A stretch of DNA of 64,000 nucleotides, taken from the NCBI GenBank assembly GCA_038245725.1, contig JBBRSD010000001.1, forward strand, positions 434,001-498,000, written 5' to 3'. The position numbers and the translations under genes are program-made. Below, piece after piece: positions 1 through 8,830 of the stretch (positions within the stretch are counted from its first letter, which is position 1; the number at the start of each line of letters is the position of its first letter). The DNA is from JBBRSD01 sp038245725 (GTDB taxonomy: Bacteria; Actinomycetota; Coriobacteriia; Anaerosomatales; JAAXUF01). The notes below the pieces were generated by a model. The model searched no databases. It was not told the DNA's origin and was given only the letters and a program-made list of their open reading frames with translations.

Positions 1-379
1 GGCCCGGCCGCTGCATGTCGGGAAAGACCGACTCGACGAGCGCGATCCAAAGCGGGATGAGCGCGACCACGAGTGCCGAGATGCCGGAGGGGACGTTCTG
101 CTCGGCGAGGAACGTGAAGTACTGGCCTCCCACGATGAGCAGCAGGCCCGCGACACAGGCGGTGCGCAGGTCGCGCGGAGAGGTGCGCAGACTCGCGCCG
201 CGCCATGCCGCGAGCGCGAACATGATTGCTGCAGCCGGGATCTGGCGGACGCCGGCGAACAGCGCGGGCGGCAGCTTCGCGTCGAGCCCGACCTTGATGC
301 CGAGATAGGTGGTGCCCCAGACGATGTAGAGCACGAGCATCGCGAGCACGACTTTGACGCGATGGGACAGGTGGGGCAC
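1..379 (-). CDS. EamA/DMT-family membrane transporter (partial, N-terminal part)
   Basis: The reverse strand encodes the first ~126 residues of a drug/metabolite transporter; the rest lies beyond the left edge. The GTG start at 379 has a GGAGG ribosome site 7 nt upstream. Visible features are a first membrane helix (VLAMLVLYIVWGTTYLGIKV), the EamA-like phrase LPPALFAGVRQIPAAAIMFA, and two further hydrophobic helices ending near LVVALIPLWIALVE. WGTTYLG followed by FAGVR is typical of EamA proteins, which export or import small metabolites; the substrate cannot be read from sequence. An open reading frame on the opposite strand is a shadow. Confidence 0.85.
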   Translation of the reverse strand, partial: MPHLSHRVKVVLAMLVLYIVWGTTYLGIKVGLDAKLPPALFAGVRQIPAAAIMFALAAWRGASLRTSPRDLRTACVAGLLLIVGGQYFTFLAEQNVPSGISALVVALIPLWIALVESVFPDMQRPG

Positions 380-477
380 GAACGGACCTCCGAAATCGCG
401 ACGCGGCAGCGGTAAAGCCAGTGTAACGCGAGTTCCGGCCAGGCCCGCATCCCTGGTCCGTCGGCTACACTGTGACC

Positions 478-924
478 ATGGCTACTTTTACCTACGAGTA
501 CGCGCGCCCCGCCCTGACCGTGGACACTGTTGTCTTCACCGGTCCGCCCAGTGCGCGCAAAGTCCTGCTCGTCAAGCGTGGCACCGAGCCGTTCCTGGGG
601 TGCTGGGCGCTGCCCGGTGGTTTCGTCGACGAGGGCGAGCGCCCCGTGGAAGCCGCGCGCCGCGAACTCGCCGAGGAGACCGGGCTGATCTGGGAGGGTC
701 CGCTCGTTCCTGTTGGCACGTGGGGCGATCCGGGCCGCGATCCGCGCGGGTGGACCGTCTCGGCGGTGTACCTTGCCGACATCGGGCTCTCGGAGCTGAC
801 CGTCGTGGGTGGAGATGATGCCGCCGAGGCGGCATGGTGCTTCGCCGACGACCTGCCCGGGAAGCTCGCGTTCGACCACGACGAGATTATCGCGGCCGCG
901 CTGTGGCGTCTCGGCACCCTGTAG
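478..924 (+). CDS. NUDIX hydrolase
   Basis: A 148-residue NUDIX hydrolase. The Nudix box is complete: a Gly, five residues, Glu, seven residues, then RELAEETGL (GFVDEGE followed by RPVEAAR and RELAEETGL), so the Mg2+-binding glutamates are present and the enzyme should cleave a nucleoside diphosphate-linked substrate. The opening TVDTVVF and KVLLVKRGTEPFLGCWALPGGF resemble ADP-ribose or NADH pyrophosphatases of the NrtR/NUDT type, but no DNA-binding domain follows. ATG at 478 is preferred over the in-frame GTG at 472; neither has a clear ribosome site. It stands alone, 73 bp before metH. Confidence 0.9.
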   Translation: MATFTYEYARPALTVDTVVFTGPPSARKVLLVKRGTEPFLGCWALPGGFVDEGERPVEAARRELAEETGLIWEGPLVPVGTWGDPGRDPRGWTVSAVYLADIGLSELTVVGGDDAAEAAWCFADDLPGKLAFDHDEIIAAALWRLGTL

Positions 925-997
925 GAGATCGACGCCGCGCTGGTGGGCGCCTAATCGCGCTCCCGGTGTGACGTGAAGCGATGAAAGGGAACGACGC

Positions 998-3460
998 ATG
1001 CCCGACATCATGATGCGCCTTGGCCGAGACGTGCTCGTCGTCGACGGCGCCATGGGTACGATGCTCCATCGCGCCGGGATGCCTGCCGGAGAATGTCCCG
1101 AGCTGCTCAACGTCACCGCCCCCGAGATGATCGGCGAGGTCCACCGCCTCTACCAGCTCGCGGGTGCAGACTGCGTGACCACCAACACCTTCGGCGGCTC
1201 CGCGCCTATGCTCGCCGAGTACGGCCTTGCGGACCGCGTCGAGGAGCTCAACCGCGCCGCGGTGCGTCTCGCCAAGCAGTACGGATCGCCGCACGTGCTC
1301 GCCGACATGGGGCCGACCGGACTTGTGATGGAGCCGCTCGGACCAGCGACGTTTGACGAGGTGTTCGCCGCCTTCGCCGAGCAGGCCTGCGCCCTGGCCG
1401 CCGAGAACCCCGACGCGATCATCATCGAGACGATGACCGACATCGCCGAGCTGCGCTGCGCCGTGCTCGCGGCGAAATCAGTCTGCGATCTGCCCGTCTT
1501 CGCGAGCTGTACCTTCGGGCTCTCCGGCCGCATGGACCTCTCGGGCACCGAACCCGAGGTCGCCGCGGTCGTCCTCCAGGCCGCCGGCGCCGACGCGGTT
1601 GCGCTGAACTGCGGGCTCGGGCCGGAGCAGATGCTGCCGCTGCTCGAGCGTATGGTGCGCGCGACGAAGCTGCCGGTCATCGTGCAGCCCAACGCCGGCC
1701 TGCCGAAGCTCGCCGACGACGGCGAAACCGTCTTTCCCGGCACCGCCGACGAGATGGCCGCCTTCGCGCGCGCCGCACGCCTCGCCGGTGCGGCCGCCAT
1801 CGGTTCGTGCTGCGGCTCGACGCCGGCGTTCACGGGCGCGATCGTCGACGCGGTCGCCGACAAGGACGTCGTCCGCATCGCCGACCGCGGCTATCGCAGC
1901 ACCGTGCTCGCGGGTCCCCGCGGCCTCGTGACGCTCGGCGCGGGCTCGCCCGTGCGCGTGGTGGGCGAGCGCATCAACCCGACCGGCAAGAAACCGCTTG
2001 CCGAGGAGCTGCGCGCCGGCTCGATGAGCATCGTGCGCAGCTTCGCCGCCGAGCAGCAGGCCGCAGGCGCCGACCTGCTTGACGTCAACGTGGGAGCCGC
2101 GGGCGTCGACGCGGTGGTGGCGCTGCCGGCCGCGGTGCTCGCGCTCGTGGGCACCACCGACCTGCCGCTCGTCATCGACACGACCGACTTCGCCGCGCTT
2201 GAAGCCGCGCTGCGCATCTATCCGGGCCGCGCGCTCGTCAACAGCGTCAACGGCGAGGCCTCCTCGATCGAGGCGGTCATGCCGCTCGTCGCACGCTACG
2301 GCGCGGCGGTCGTCGTGCTCGCGCTCGACGACGCCGGCATCCCGAACGACGCCGACGGCCGCATCGCGATCGTGGAGCGCGTCCGCGAAGCGGCGCACGC
2401 CGCAGGCGTGGGCGACGACGCTCTCGTCGTCGACGCGCTCGTGATGACGGCCGCTGCCGACGCGAGCGCGCCGCGCACGACCGTGGCCGCGCTGGCTGGC
2501 GCGCACACGGCGGGCCTCGCGACGATCCTCGGCGTCAGTAACGTGAGCCACGGGCTGCCGAGCCGCCCGCTCCTCAACGCGGCGTTCTTCGACGTGGCTG
2601 CCGCGGCCGGCCTCGATGCTGCGATTGCGAACCCGAACGATCACGTCGTCATGGAAGCCGTTCGGGTCGCCAACCAGGCGCGCACGGCCGGCGTCGACCC
2701 CGACGCGCCCGACGACGCGTGGAAGGCATGGGACGCGGCGTTCTCCTCGGCGATCGAGCATGCGGCGGCGGGTGCGGAAGCGCTCGCAACCGGCGGCACG
2801 GAGGCCGGGAGCGCGACAGCGGTCGCGGTCGATCCGCGCGCGGCGCTCGAGACGGCGGTGCTGCGCGGCGACGCCGATGCGGCGCCGACGCTCGTCGACG
2901 CGGTGATCGCGGCGGGAACGGCGGCGGGCGATGTCATCGGCAGCGTGCTCACGCCGGCGATCCAGCGCTTCGGCGACGCGTACGGTCGCGGCGAGGTGTT
3001 CCTGCCGCAGATGATGATCGCCGCCGAGGCGATGAAGGCCGCGGTCACGCGCGTGAAGACCTACCTGCCGGATTCGGCGGAGTCGAGCGAGGGCCGTGTC
3101 GTCTTCGCGACGGTGAAAGGTGACATTCACTCGATCGGCAAGGACATCTGCGTCTCGCTGCTCGAGAGCCAGGGCTTCGACGTGGACGACCTCGGCGTGG
3201 ACGTTGCTGTTGAGGCCGTCACGAGCGCGGCGGCCGATGCCGATGCCGTCTGCCTCTCAGCGCTCATGACGACCACGCTGCCCGCGATGCGCGCGACCGT
3301 GGATGCCGTGGGCGAGGCGTCGCCGGGAACGCCGGTGTTTGTTGGTGGCGCCGTAGTCACGGCCGAGTGGGCCGAATCGATCGGCGCGGGCTACTCGGCG
3401 GATGCCCCCGGCTGTGTCACCGCCGTGCGCGAAGCGGTATCGAAGAAGCGGGAGCATTAA
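998..3460 (+). CDS. metH: Cobalamin-dependent methionine synthase, short form without reactivation domain
   Basis: An 820-residue methionine synthase that moves the methyl group of methyl-tetrahydrofolate to homocysteine through cobalamin. Domain order: homocysteine-binding domain (about 1-300) with zinc cysteines in NCG and GSCCGS; pterin-binding domain (about 315-570) starting VVGERINPTGKK; four-helix cap (about 610-690); B12-binding domain with DIHSIGKD, whose His is the lower cobalt ligand. The AdoMet-binding reactivation domain of classical MetH (about 1200 residues) is absent, as in other short bacterial MetH. An AAAGGGA ribosome site precedes ATG 998. The stop codon abuts the start of metV, so the three methyl-branch genes form one operon. 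Confidence 0.95.
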   Translation: MPDIMMRLGRDVLVVDGAMGTMLHRAGMPAGECPELLNVTAPEMIGEVHRLYQLAGADCVTTNTFGGSAPMLAEYGLADRVEELNRAAVRLAKQYGSPHVLADMGPTGLVMEPLGPATFDEVFAAFAEQACALAAENPDAIIIETMTDIAELRCAVLAAKSVCDLPVFASCTFGLSGRMDLSGTEPEVAAVVLQAAGADAVALNCGLGPEQMLPLLERMVRATKLPVIVQPNAGLPKLADDGETVFPGTADEMAAFARAARLAGAAAIGSCCGSTPAFTGAIVDAVADKDVVRIADRGYRSTVLAGPRGLVTLGAGSPVRVVGERINPTGKKPLAEELRAGSMSIVRSFAAEQQAAGADLLDVNVGAAGVDAVVALPAAVLALVGTTDLPLVIDTTDFAALEAALRIYPGRALVNSVNGEASSIEAVMPLVARYGAAVVVLALDDAGIPNDADGRIAIVERVREAAHAAGVGDDALVVDALVMTAAADASAPRTTVAALAGAHTAGLATILGVSNVSHGLPSRPLLNAAFFDVAAAAGLDAAIANPNDHVVMEAVRVANQARTAGVDPDAPDDAWKAWDAAFSSAIEHAAAGAEALATGGTEAGSATAVAVDPRAALETAVLRGDADAAPTLVDAVIAAGTAAGDVIGSVLTPAIQRFGDAYGRGEVFLPQMMIAAEAMKAAVTRVKTYLPDSAESSEGRVVFATVKGDIHSIGKDICVSLLESQGFDVDDLGVDVAVEAVTSAAADADAVCLSALMTTTLPAMRATVDAVGEASPGTPVFVGGAVVTAEWAESIGAGYSADAPGCVTAVREAVSKKREH

Positions 3461-4117
3461 ATGATCATCACCAAGCCGCGCGAGTGGGCACGGATCAAGG
3501 ACAACCTCACCCAGATCGGCGCCAAGACCGTCTTCATCATGGGATGTGGCGAGTGCGCCACTGTCGCGCACACCGGCGGCGAAGCTGAGCTCATGAAGGC
3601 GAAGGCTGCGCTCGAAGGCGCAGGCTTCCAGGTCACAGGCACGGTCGTCGATACGGTCGCGTGTCATCTCGCCGGGACGAAGCTCGAGATGCGCAAGCAC
3701 AAGGCGCAGGTCGACGCAGCGGATGCGGTGCTCGTACTCGCGTGCGGTGCCGGCGTGCAGACCGCCGCCGATGCCACGCCGAAGCCGGTCTTTCCCGGGC
3801 TCGAGAGCGTGTTTCTCGGCAACGTGATCCGGCATGGGGTGTTTGAGGAGCGCTGCCAGATGTGCGGCGACTGCGTGCTCGACAAGACCGCCGGTATCTG
3901 TCCGGTGACCACGTGTCCGAAGGGGCTCTTGAACGGCCCATGCGGCGGCATGTGGAACGGCATGTGCGAGGTGCTGAAGGACCGCGAGTGCGCGCACGTC
4001 AAGATCAAGCAGCGGCTGCAGGCGCAAGGGCGCAGCCGAGTCGCGCGCATCGAGCCGAAGGACAACTCGGCCAAACTCAAGCCGGGCGCACTGAACCTCC
4101 GAGAGGGGAAGAAGTGA
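3461..4117 (+). CDS. metV: MetV-like zinc/Fe-S partner of methylenetetrahydrofolate reductase
   Basis: A 218-residue protein of the methylene-THF reductase C-terminal-domain family (MetV). In acetogens MetV partners MetF and helps pass electrons to its flavin. Cysteines are abundant: MGCGECATVAHTGG near the N-terminus, VLACGAGVQT in the middle, and a C-terminal run CQMCGDC, then CPVTTCPKG and GPCGG, typical of the family's zinc and Fe-S ligands. It begins immediately after the metH stop (TAA then ATG) and overlaps metF by 4 nt, which supports stoichiometric synthesis with MetF. The family call is strong; the electron partner in this organism is unknown. Confidence 0.9.
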   Translation: MIITKPREWARIKDNLTQIGAKTVFIMGCGECATVAHTGGEAELMKAKAALEGAGFQVTGTVVDTVACHLAGTKLEMRKHKAQVDAADAVLVLACGAGVQTAADATPKPVFPGLESVFLGNVIRHGVFEERCQMCGDCVLDKTAGICPVTTCPKGLLNGPCGGMWNGMCEVLKDRECAHVKIKQRLQAQGRSRVARIEPKDNSAKLKPGALNLREGKK

Positions 4118-4992
4118 GCCGGCTGCGTGAGATGCTCGAGCGCGGCGAGTTCGTCATCACCGGCGAAGTCGCACCTCCGCACGGGACCGATTACTCGGCG
4201 ATGCTCGAAAGCGTGCGCAAGCTCTCGCCGATCTGCCACGCGCTCAACGTCACTGACAACCAGGGTGCGACGCTGCACCTGAGCTCGCTTGCGGCATCGC
4301 GCGTCGTGCTCGAGAACGGGAACGGCTGCGAGCCGATCTTCCAGCAGACGTGCCGAGACAGGAACCGCCTCGCTCTCCAAAGCGACCTGCTGGCGGCGTG
4401 GACGCTCGGCCTCGAGAACGTGCTCGCCGTGACCGGCGACGACCCTCGCGGAGGCGACCATCCGAAAGCCAAGGGCGTCTTCGATCTGGACTCGACGCAG
4501 CTCATCGACGTCACTCGCACGATGAATGCAGGCGCGGACATGAACGGCTCGCCGTTGTCCGGTGCGACCGACTTCTTCATCGGCGGCGCGCTCTTCCCCG
4601 AGGCCGAGCCCTGGGACATCCAGCTCGAGCGCGCGCAGCAGAAGATCGACGCGGGCGCGGTGTTCTTTCAGACGCAAGCGGTCACCGATACGAGCAAGTT
4701 CGTCCGCGCGGTCGAAGCGCTCAGGCCAACGGGCGCCAAGATCATCGCCGGCGTGCTGCTCTATAAGAACCCCGGCGTGATCAAGTTCATCAACGAGCGC
4801 CTCGCCGGCCTCATGGTCCCCGACTGGATCTCAGATCGCATTTTCGCCGCCGAGAAGCCGCTTGAAGAGGCGATCGCGATCGCGACCGAGCAGGTGCGCG
4901 AGCTGCGCGACATCGCCGACGGCGTCCACATCATGCCGCTCGGCGCCGATGACGCGGTCGTGCGCATCATCGAGGACGCAGGGCTCGCGTAG
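4114..4992 (+). CDS. metF: Methylenetetrahydrofolate reductase
   Basis: A 292-residue flavoprotein that reduces 5,10-methylene-THF to 5-methyl-THF, the substrate of the upstream MetH. The GTG start at 4114 overlaps the metV stop (GTGA) and has a GAGAGGGG ribosome site. The frame is open upstream, but those residues are not MetF-like. Recognisable MetF elements are the opening FVITGEVAPPHGTD (the family's E-x-x-P-P-x-G region), LNVTDNQGA, the LAVTGDDP segment, GGALFPEAEPWDIQ, and AVFFQTQAVTD with the conserved QT/QxV. In MetVF enzymes the electron donor can be NADH or ferredoxin; the sequence does not decide which. Confidence 0.95.
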   Translation: MSRLREMLERGEFVITGEVAPPHGTDYSAMLESVRKLSPICHALNVTDNQGATLHLSSLAASRVVLENGNGCEPIFQQTCRDRNRLALQSDLLAAWTLGLENVLAVTGDDPRGGDHPKAKGVFDLDSTQLIDVTRTMNAGADMNGSPLSGATDFFIGGALFPEAEPWDIQLERAQQKIDAGAVFFQTQAVTDTSKFVRAVEALRPTGAKIIAGVLLYKNPGVIKFINERLAGLMVPDWISDRIFAAEKPLEEAIAIATEQVRELRDIADGVHIMPLGADDAVVRIIEDAGLA

Positions 4993-5038
4993 GCGCTCCG
5001 CCCGCGTGGTCGCGGCAGCCGCAGGTCCGCGCCGCGCG

Positions 5039-5047
5039 TGCTAGAAT
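5039..5047 (+). promoter_or_regulatory. Extended -10 promoter upstream of lpdA
   Basis: TGCTAGAAT, an extended -10 element (TG, one base, then TAGAAT), stands 44 bp before the lpdA start. No good -35 hexamer is visible, which is common for extended -10 promoters. The same nonamer recurs at 41551. Confidence 0.45.
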
Positions 5048-5090
5048 TCCTCGCATTGTCGCCCGAAACACCCAAGTTCGGAGGAGTCGC

Positions 5091-6506
5091 ATGCGTATCG
5101 CAGTTCTCGGCGGTGGGCCCGGTGGGTATTCCGCAGCGTTCGAAGCCGCTCGCCTCGGCGCCGAGGTCACGCTCGTGGAGAAGCATCGGCTCGGCGGCAC
5201 GTGTCTGAACTGCGGCTGCATCCCCACCAAGACGATTCTGCGCTCGGCGCACATCGTGAGCGACACGCGGCACGCAGCCAGCTACGGCCTGACCGCGGCC
5301 GTGGCGACCGTCGACGTCGCCGCGCTCAGAGCGCGCAAAGAGCGCATCGTCGACGAGCTCGTGGGCCACGTCGAAGGCAGCGCGAAGCGCCTCAAGGTCG
5401 ACGTCGTCTACGGCGAGGGCACGCTGGCCGGCCCCAAGGTGATCGAGGTCACGCTTGCCGACCGCTCTACCGTGACCGTCGAGGCCGACGCGGTCATCCT
5501 CGCGACCGGTTCGGTGCCGTTCCTGCTCCCCAACATCGATCACACGCTTTCGCGTGTGTGGACGAGCGACGAGGCGACCGCGATTCACGACATCCCCGCC
5601 CAGATCGTCATCATCGGCGGCGGGGTCATCGGCCTCGAGTTCGCCGATGCGTACGCGAACTTCGGCTCGACTGTGCATGTGGTCGAGCTCACGCCGAGCG
5701 TTCTGCCCGGCAACGACAAGCGCGTCCAGCGCGAGGTGGCCAAGGCGCTCGAGGCACTCGGCGTCGTCTTCCACCTCGGCGTTTCCTGCGAGAGCGTCGC
5801 GCAGTCGGGCGAGCGCGTGACCGTGACGCTCGCCGACGGCACGGCAATCGAGGCCGACGTCGTGCTCTCCGCGCCCGGTCGCCGTCCGAACGGGCTCGGC
5901 TTCGGCTTCCCGGAAGCCGGCATCGAGATGGACCGCGCCGCGGTCAAGGTCGACGAGTTCTACCGCACGAACATCGCCGGCGTCTACGCGATCGGCGACC
6001 TGATCGGCGGGATGATGCTCGCGCACGTCGCCGAGGCTGAGGGCGAGGCGGCGGCACGCAACGCGGTCGCAGTGCTCAAGGGCGAGGCGCCGAAGGACTC
6101 GGTGAACCTTGCGATGGTGCCGGCGGCGGTCTACACCGAGCCGGGTGTTGGCGTCGTAGGCTCCACGCGCGACAGCGCGAAGGAGCGCGGCCTCGACGTC
6201 GTCCAGGTTGTGATGAAGTTCGCCGGCAACGGCAAGGCGCTCGGCGAAGGCCACGCCGACGGCTTCGTCCAGATCGTCGCCGAGATGGGCACCGGGCGCA
6301 TCGTTGGCGCGCAGATCGTGGGCCCGTCCGCCGCCGAGCTCATCCAGGAGATCTCGATTCCGATGTCAGCCGGCATGGACGTCGCGCAGGTGGGACATTC
6401 GGTCTTCGGACACCCCACACTCTCCGAGGTCATCAAGTTCGCGTGCATCGAGGCGGCCAACAAGACCGGCTGCATGCACGAACCCCATCCGTCCGCCATC
6501 TACTGA
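5091..6506 (+). CDS. lpdA: Dihydrolipoyl dehydrogenase
   Basis: A 471-residue FAD- and NAD-dependent dihydrolipoamide dehydrogenase, which re-oxidises lipoyl groups of glycine cleavage or 2-oxoacid dehydrogenase complexes. N-terminal FAD Rossmann motif GGGPGGYSAA. The redox disulfide lies in GGTCLNCGCIPTK, cysteines 38 and 43, with an extra Cys41 where valine is usual. A second dinucleotide motif is IIGGGVIGLEFA, and the C-terminal catalytic dyad is in FGHPTLSE. A strong GGAGG ribosome site precedes ATG 5091. The nearby lipA fits lipoate metabolism, but the lipoylated complex itself is not in this window. Confidence 0.95.
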   Translation: MRIAVLGGGPGGYSAAFEAARLGAEVTLVEKHRLGGTCLNCGCIPTKTILRSAHIVSDTRHAASYGLTAAVATVDVAALRARKERIVDELVGHVEGSAKRLKVDVVYGEGTLAGPKVIEVTLADRSTVTVEADAVILATGSVPFLLPNIDHTLSRVWTSDEATAIHDIPAQIVIIGGGVIGLEFADAYANFGSTVHVVELTPSVLPGNDKRVQREVAKALEALGVVFHLGVSCESVAQSGERVTVTLADGTAIEADVVLSAPGRRPNGLGFGFPEAGIEMDRAAVKVDEFYRTNIAGVYAIGDLIGGMMLAHVAEAEGEAAARNAVAVLKGEAPKDSVNLAMVPAAVYTEPGVGVVGSTRDSAKERGLDVVQVVMKFAGNGKALGEGHADGFVQIVAEMGTGRIVGAQIVGPSAAELIQEISIPMSAGMDVAQVGHSVFGHPTLSEVIKFACIEAANKTGCMHEPHPSAIY

Positions 6507-6518
6507 GAGGCACCTTCC

Positions 6519-6905
6519 ATGCCCGAGAAGACCGCCATCATCGCCGAGAAGGCTCCAGCCGCTCTCGGCCCGTATTCCGCCGCGATCCGCGTAGGTGACT
6601 TCGTGTTCTGCTCGGGTCAGACGCCGATCGTCCCCGAGACCGGCGAGCTCGCTGAGGGTTGCGTCGGTTGCCAGACGCGCCAGGTGCTGACGAACGTCTC
6701 GGCGGTGCTCGATGCTGCAGGGCTTACGCTTGCCAATGTCGTCAAGACCACGGTGTTTCTGACCGACATGGCCGATTTCGCGAAGATGAACACCGTCTAC
6801 GCGGAGTTCTTCGCCGAGCCGTTCCCCGCCCGCTCGACCGTCGCGGTCAAGGCGCTGCCGAAAGACGCGAGCGTCGAGATCGAAGTCGTCGCGGTCGTCG
6901 GCTAG
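6519..6905 (+). CDS. ridA: RidA-family enamine/imine deaminase
   Basis: A 128-residue RidA (YjgF/YER057c/UK114) protein that hydrolyses reactive enamines and imines released by PLP enzymes. It has the family start (APAALGPYSAAIRVGDFVFCSGQ), the central LTLANVVKTTVFLTDMADFAKMN, and the C-terminal ARSTVAVKALPKDASVEIE, holding the substrate-binding Arg and the conserved Glu. Length matches the trimeric family. It lies 12 bp after lpdA and 9 bp before lipA, so it is probably co-transcribed with them. A link to serine/glycine-derived enamines is an inference from context. Confidence 0.93.
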   Translation: MPEKTAIIAEKAPAALGPYSAAIRVGDFVFCSGQTPIVPETGELAEGCVGCQTRQVLTNVSAVLDAAGLTLANVVKTTVFLTDMADFAKMNTVYAEFFAEPFPARSTVAVKALPKDASVEIEVVAVVG

Positions 6906-6914
6906 CCGAACACG

Positions 6915-7805
6915 GTGGGCGACTACTCGCACGGCCCGTCGTCCGCGCGGCTTCCCGCGTGGCTGAGGCGGCCCATCGCGCAACCTGGCAAGGCCGGCTC
7001 TGTGGGCGGCCTGCTGGAGGAGCTCGAGCTCAACACCGTCTGCCAGTCCGCGAAGTGCCCGAACCGCAGCGAGTGTTTCTCGGCGGGTACCGCGACGTTC
7101 CTCATCATGGGCGACGCATGCACGCGGGGTTGCCGGTTCTGCGCGGTCGAAACTCGCCGGCCGGAGCCGCTCGATCCCGACGAACCGCGGCGGGTCGGTG
7201 TAGCCGCATCGCGCATGGGGCTGCGCCACGTCGTCATCACGTCGGTGACGCGCGACGACGTCGATGACGGCGGTGCTGCGCATTTCGTCGCGACGATCGA
7301 GGCGGTGCGCTCGGCCGTGCCCGGCGTCGCGGTCGAGGTGCTCACAAGTGATTTCGCCGGCCGAGAAGAAAGCGTCGACCTTGTCGCCGCAGCGAGGCCC
7401 GAGGTCTACAACCACAACCTCGAGACGGTGCTGCGTCTCTACCCGGAGGTGCGTCCGGGCGCGCAGTACGAGCGCTCGTTGCGCGTGCTCCAGCGTGTGA
7501 GGGAGACGCAGGCGGGGCTCCCCACCAAGTCCGGGATCATGCTCGGTCTGGGTGAGACCCCCGATGAGGTTCGTTCGGTGATGCGCGATCTGCTGGATCA
7601 CGGGGTGTCGATGCTGACGCTCGGGCAGTACCTGAGGCCGAGCCAGTCGCATCTTCCGGTCACCGAGTTCGTCGAGCCGGCGGTCTTCGCTCGTCTCGCG
7701 CGCGACGCGTACGCCATGGGCTTCTCGGCGGTCGCGAGCGCGCCGTTCGTCCGCTCAAGCTACCACGCGCACGAACTCGCGGACGAAGCGAGCGAGACCG
7801 GCTAG
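6915..7805 (+). CDS. lipA: Lipoyl synthase
   Basis: A 296-residue radical SAM enzyme that inserts two sulfurs into protein-bound octanoate. The auxiliary cluster motif CQSAKCPNRSEC (C-x4-C-x5-C) and the radical SAM motif CTRGCRFC are both intact, and the C-terminal RSSYHA carries the serine ligand of the auxiliary cluster. The GTG start at 6915 follows ridA by 9 bp; a clear ribosome site is lacking. The stop codon is shared with the convergent diguanylate cyclase gene through the palindrome CTAG at 7802-7805. Confidence 0.96.
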   Translation: MGDYSHGPSSARLPAWLRRPIAQPGKAGSVGGLLEELELNTVCQSAKCPNRSECFSAGTATFLIMGDACTRGCRFCAVETRRPEPLDPDEPRRVGVAASRMGLRHVVITSVTRDDVDDGGAAHFVATIEAVRSAVPGVAVEVLTSDFAGREESVDLVAAARPEVYNHNLETVLRLYPEVRPGAQYERSLRVLQRVRETQAGLPTKSGIMLGLGETPDEVRSVMRDLLDHGVSMLTLGQYLRPSQSHLPVTEFVEPAVFARLARDAYAMGFSAVASAPFVRSSYHAHELADEASETG

Positions 7806-8830
7806 AGCTCGGCGGCGTTCTTCGGCACGCCGGCCCGGTTCCGCCCCGCGTCCTTCGCTTCGTACAGCGACTGATCGGCGGCGGCCAGGAGCTGCTCGGG
7901 CGTGACTGGGTCACCGCCGCCGGCGAACGCGCCTCCGACGCTAACGGTGAGGTGCGCCCGGGCGTTGGGCAGGTCGAACTGGGTCTCGTGGATAGCGGCC
8001 AGAACGCGCTCCATGAGTTGCACGAGTTCCTCGGCACTTGTCTCGGGAGCGAGGATCGCGAACTCGTCGCCACCGTAGCGCCCGACGAGGTCGGACGTGC
8101 GCACTGCACGCCGAAGTGCGATCGCCACGGACCTGAGCGCGATGTCTCCGGTCGGGTGTCCGTACGTGTCGTTGATCGACTTGAAATGGTCGATGTCGAC
8201 GATGGCCAGCGCGACGGGGTGCCCGTAGCGAACCGACCATGACGTCCACTGGCTCACGTAGCCGTAGAACCCACGGCGGTTGTACAGGTCGGTCAGTGCG
8301 TCCTTGGTCGCCAGTGTCTGCAGACGCTCTTGATCGCGCAAGGTTCTGGCAAGAGCTCGTGCAAGGAAGTGCGAAAGATCGGTGCGGTCGTGACGCCCCT
8401 CGATGGCGGTCACGAGTCGCATGATGTGACGGGAGTACGCCTCGGCCGCGTCCACCTGGCGGATTGGCCGCGCCAGGCTGATGAGCTCGGCGAAAGCCGG
8501 GTCGAGCATGAAGAACTCGAGATGCGCGGCCACAGCAAGCATCTCGTCTGGGGTCAGCCCGGAGCAGTCCTCGGGCACGGCCAACCGCACGTCGTTCGCG
8601 AGTTCGGTGAGATGACTGCGCACGCTGTCCTCGTCGGAAACGGGCGGCAACAGCCCCGCCTCCCACACCTCCAGGAGATCCGCCCACCACCCAACGTGGG
8701 CTTCTTCTTCGAGTCCCATTTGGCGAAAGAGAACACGGATCCCCGGGTCTTGGCATGCCTCGGCGAGGGTGGCATACGTGTCGATCGCCGCCGTGTCGAG
8801 CGCGATGCACATTTCGATGATTTCTCTCAC
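7802..8830 (-). CDS. Ferritin-like-domain diguanylate cyclase (GGDEF)
   Basis: A 342-residue cytosolic protein with two parts. Residues ~1-165 look like a four-helix ferritin/rubrerythrin-like fold: helix A carries ALDTAAIDTY and helix B the ExxH motif (LEEEAH, residues 40-45) followed by VGWW. Residues ~175-342 are a GGDEF domain with DALTDLYNRRGF, a VDIDHFKSINDTYGH metal/substrate site and an intact YGGDEF active site, so cyclic di-GMP synthesis is expected. GTG 8830 is chosen because GGAAAGG lies 6 nt upstream; the ATG at 8845 directly abuts AGGAG and is less likely. A diiron or oxygen/peroxide-sensing role for the N-terminal domain is inference. Confidence 0.85.
   Translation of the reverse strand: MREIIEMCIALDTAAIDTYATLAEACQDPGIRVLFRQMGLEEEAHVGWWADLLEVWEAGLLPPVSDEDSVRSHLTELANDVRLAVPEDCSGLTPDEMLAVAAHLEFFMLDPAFAELISLARPIRQVDAAEAYSRHIMRLVTAIEGRHDRTDLSHFLARALARTLRDQERLQTLATKDALTDLYNRRGFYGYVSQWTSWSVRYGHPVALAIVDIDHFKSINDTYGHPTGDIALRSVAIALRRAVRTSDLVGRYGGDEFAILAPETSAEELVQLMERVLAAIHETQFDLPNARAHLTVSVGGAFAGGGDPVTPEQLLAAADQSLYEAKDAGRNRAGVPKNAAEL

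Noticed and set aside
15..308. Open frame of 97 codons on the plus strand
   Set aside because: Antisense shadow of the EamA transporter gene, with low-complexity basic residues and no ribosome site.
1478..3130. 550-codon open frame antisense to metH
   Set aside because: His/Arg-rich shadow of the metH codon pattern; no start signal or recognisable domain.
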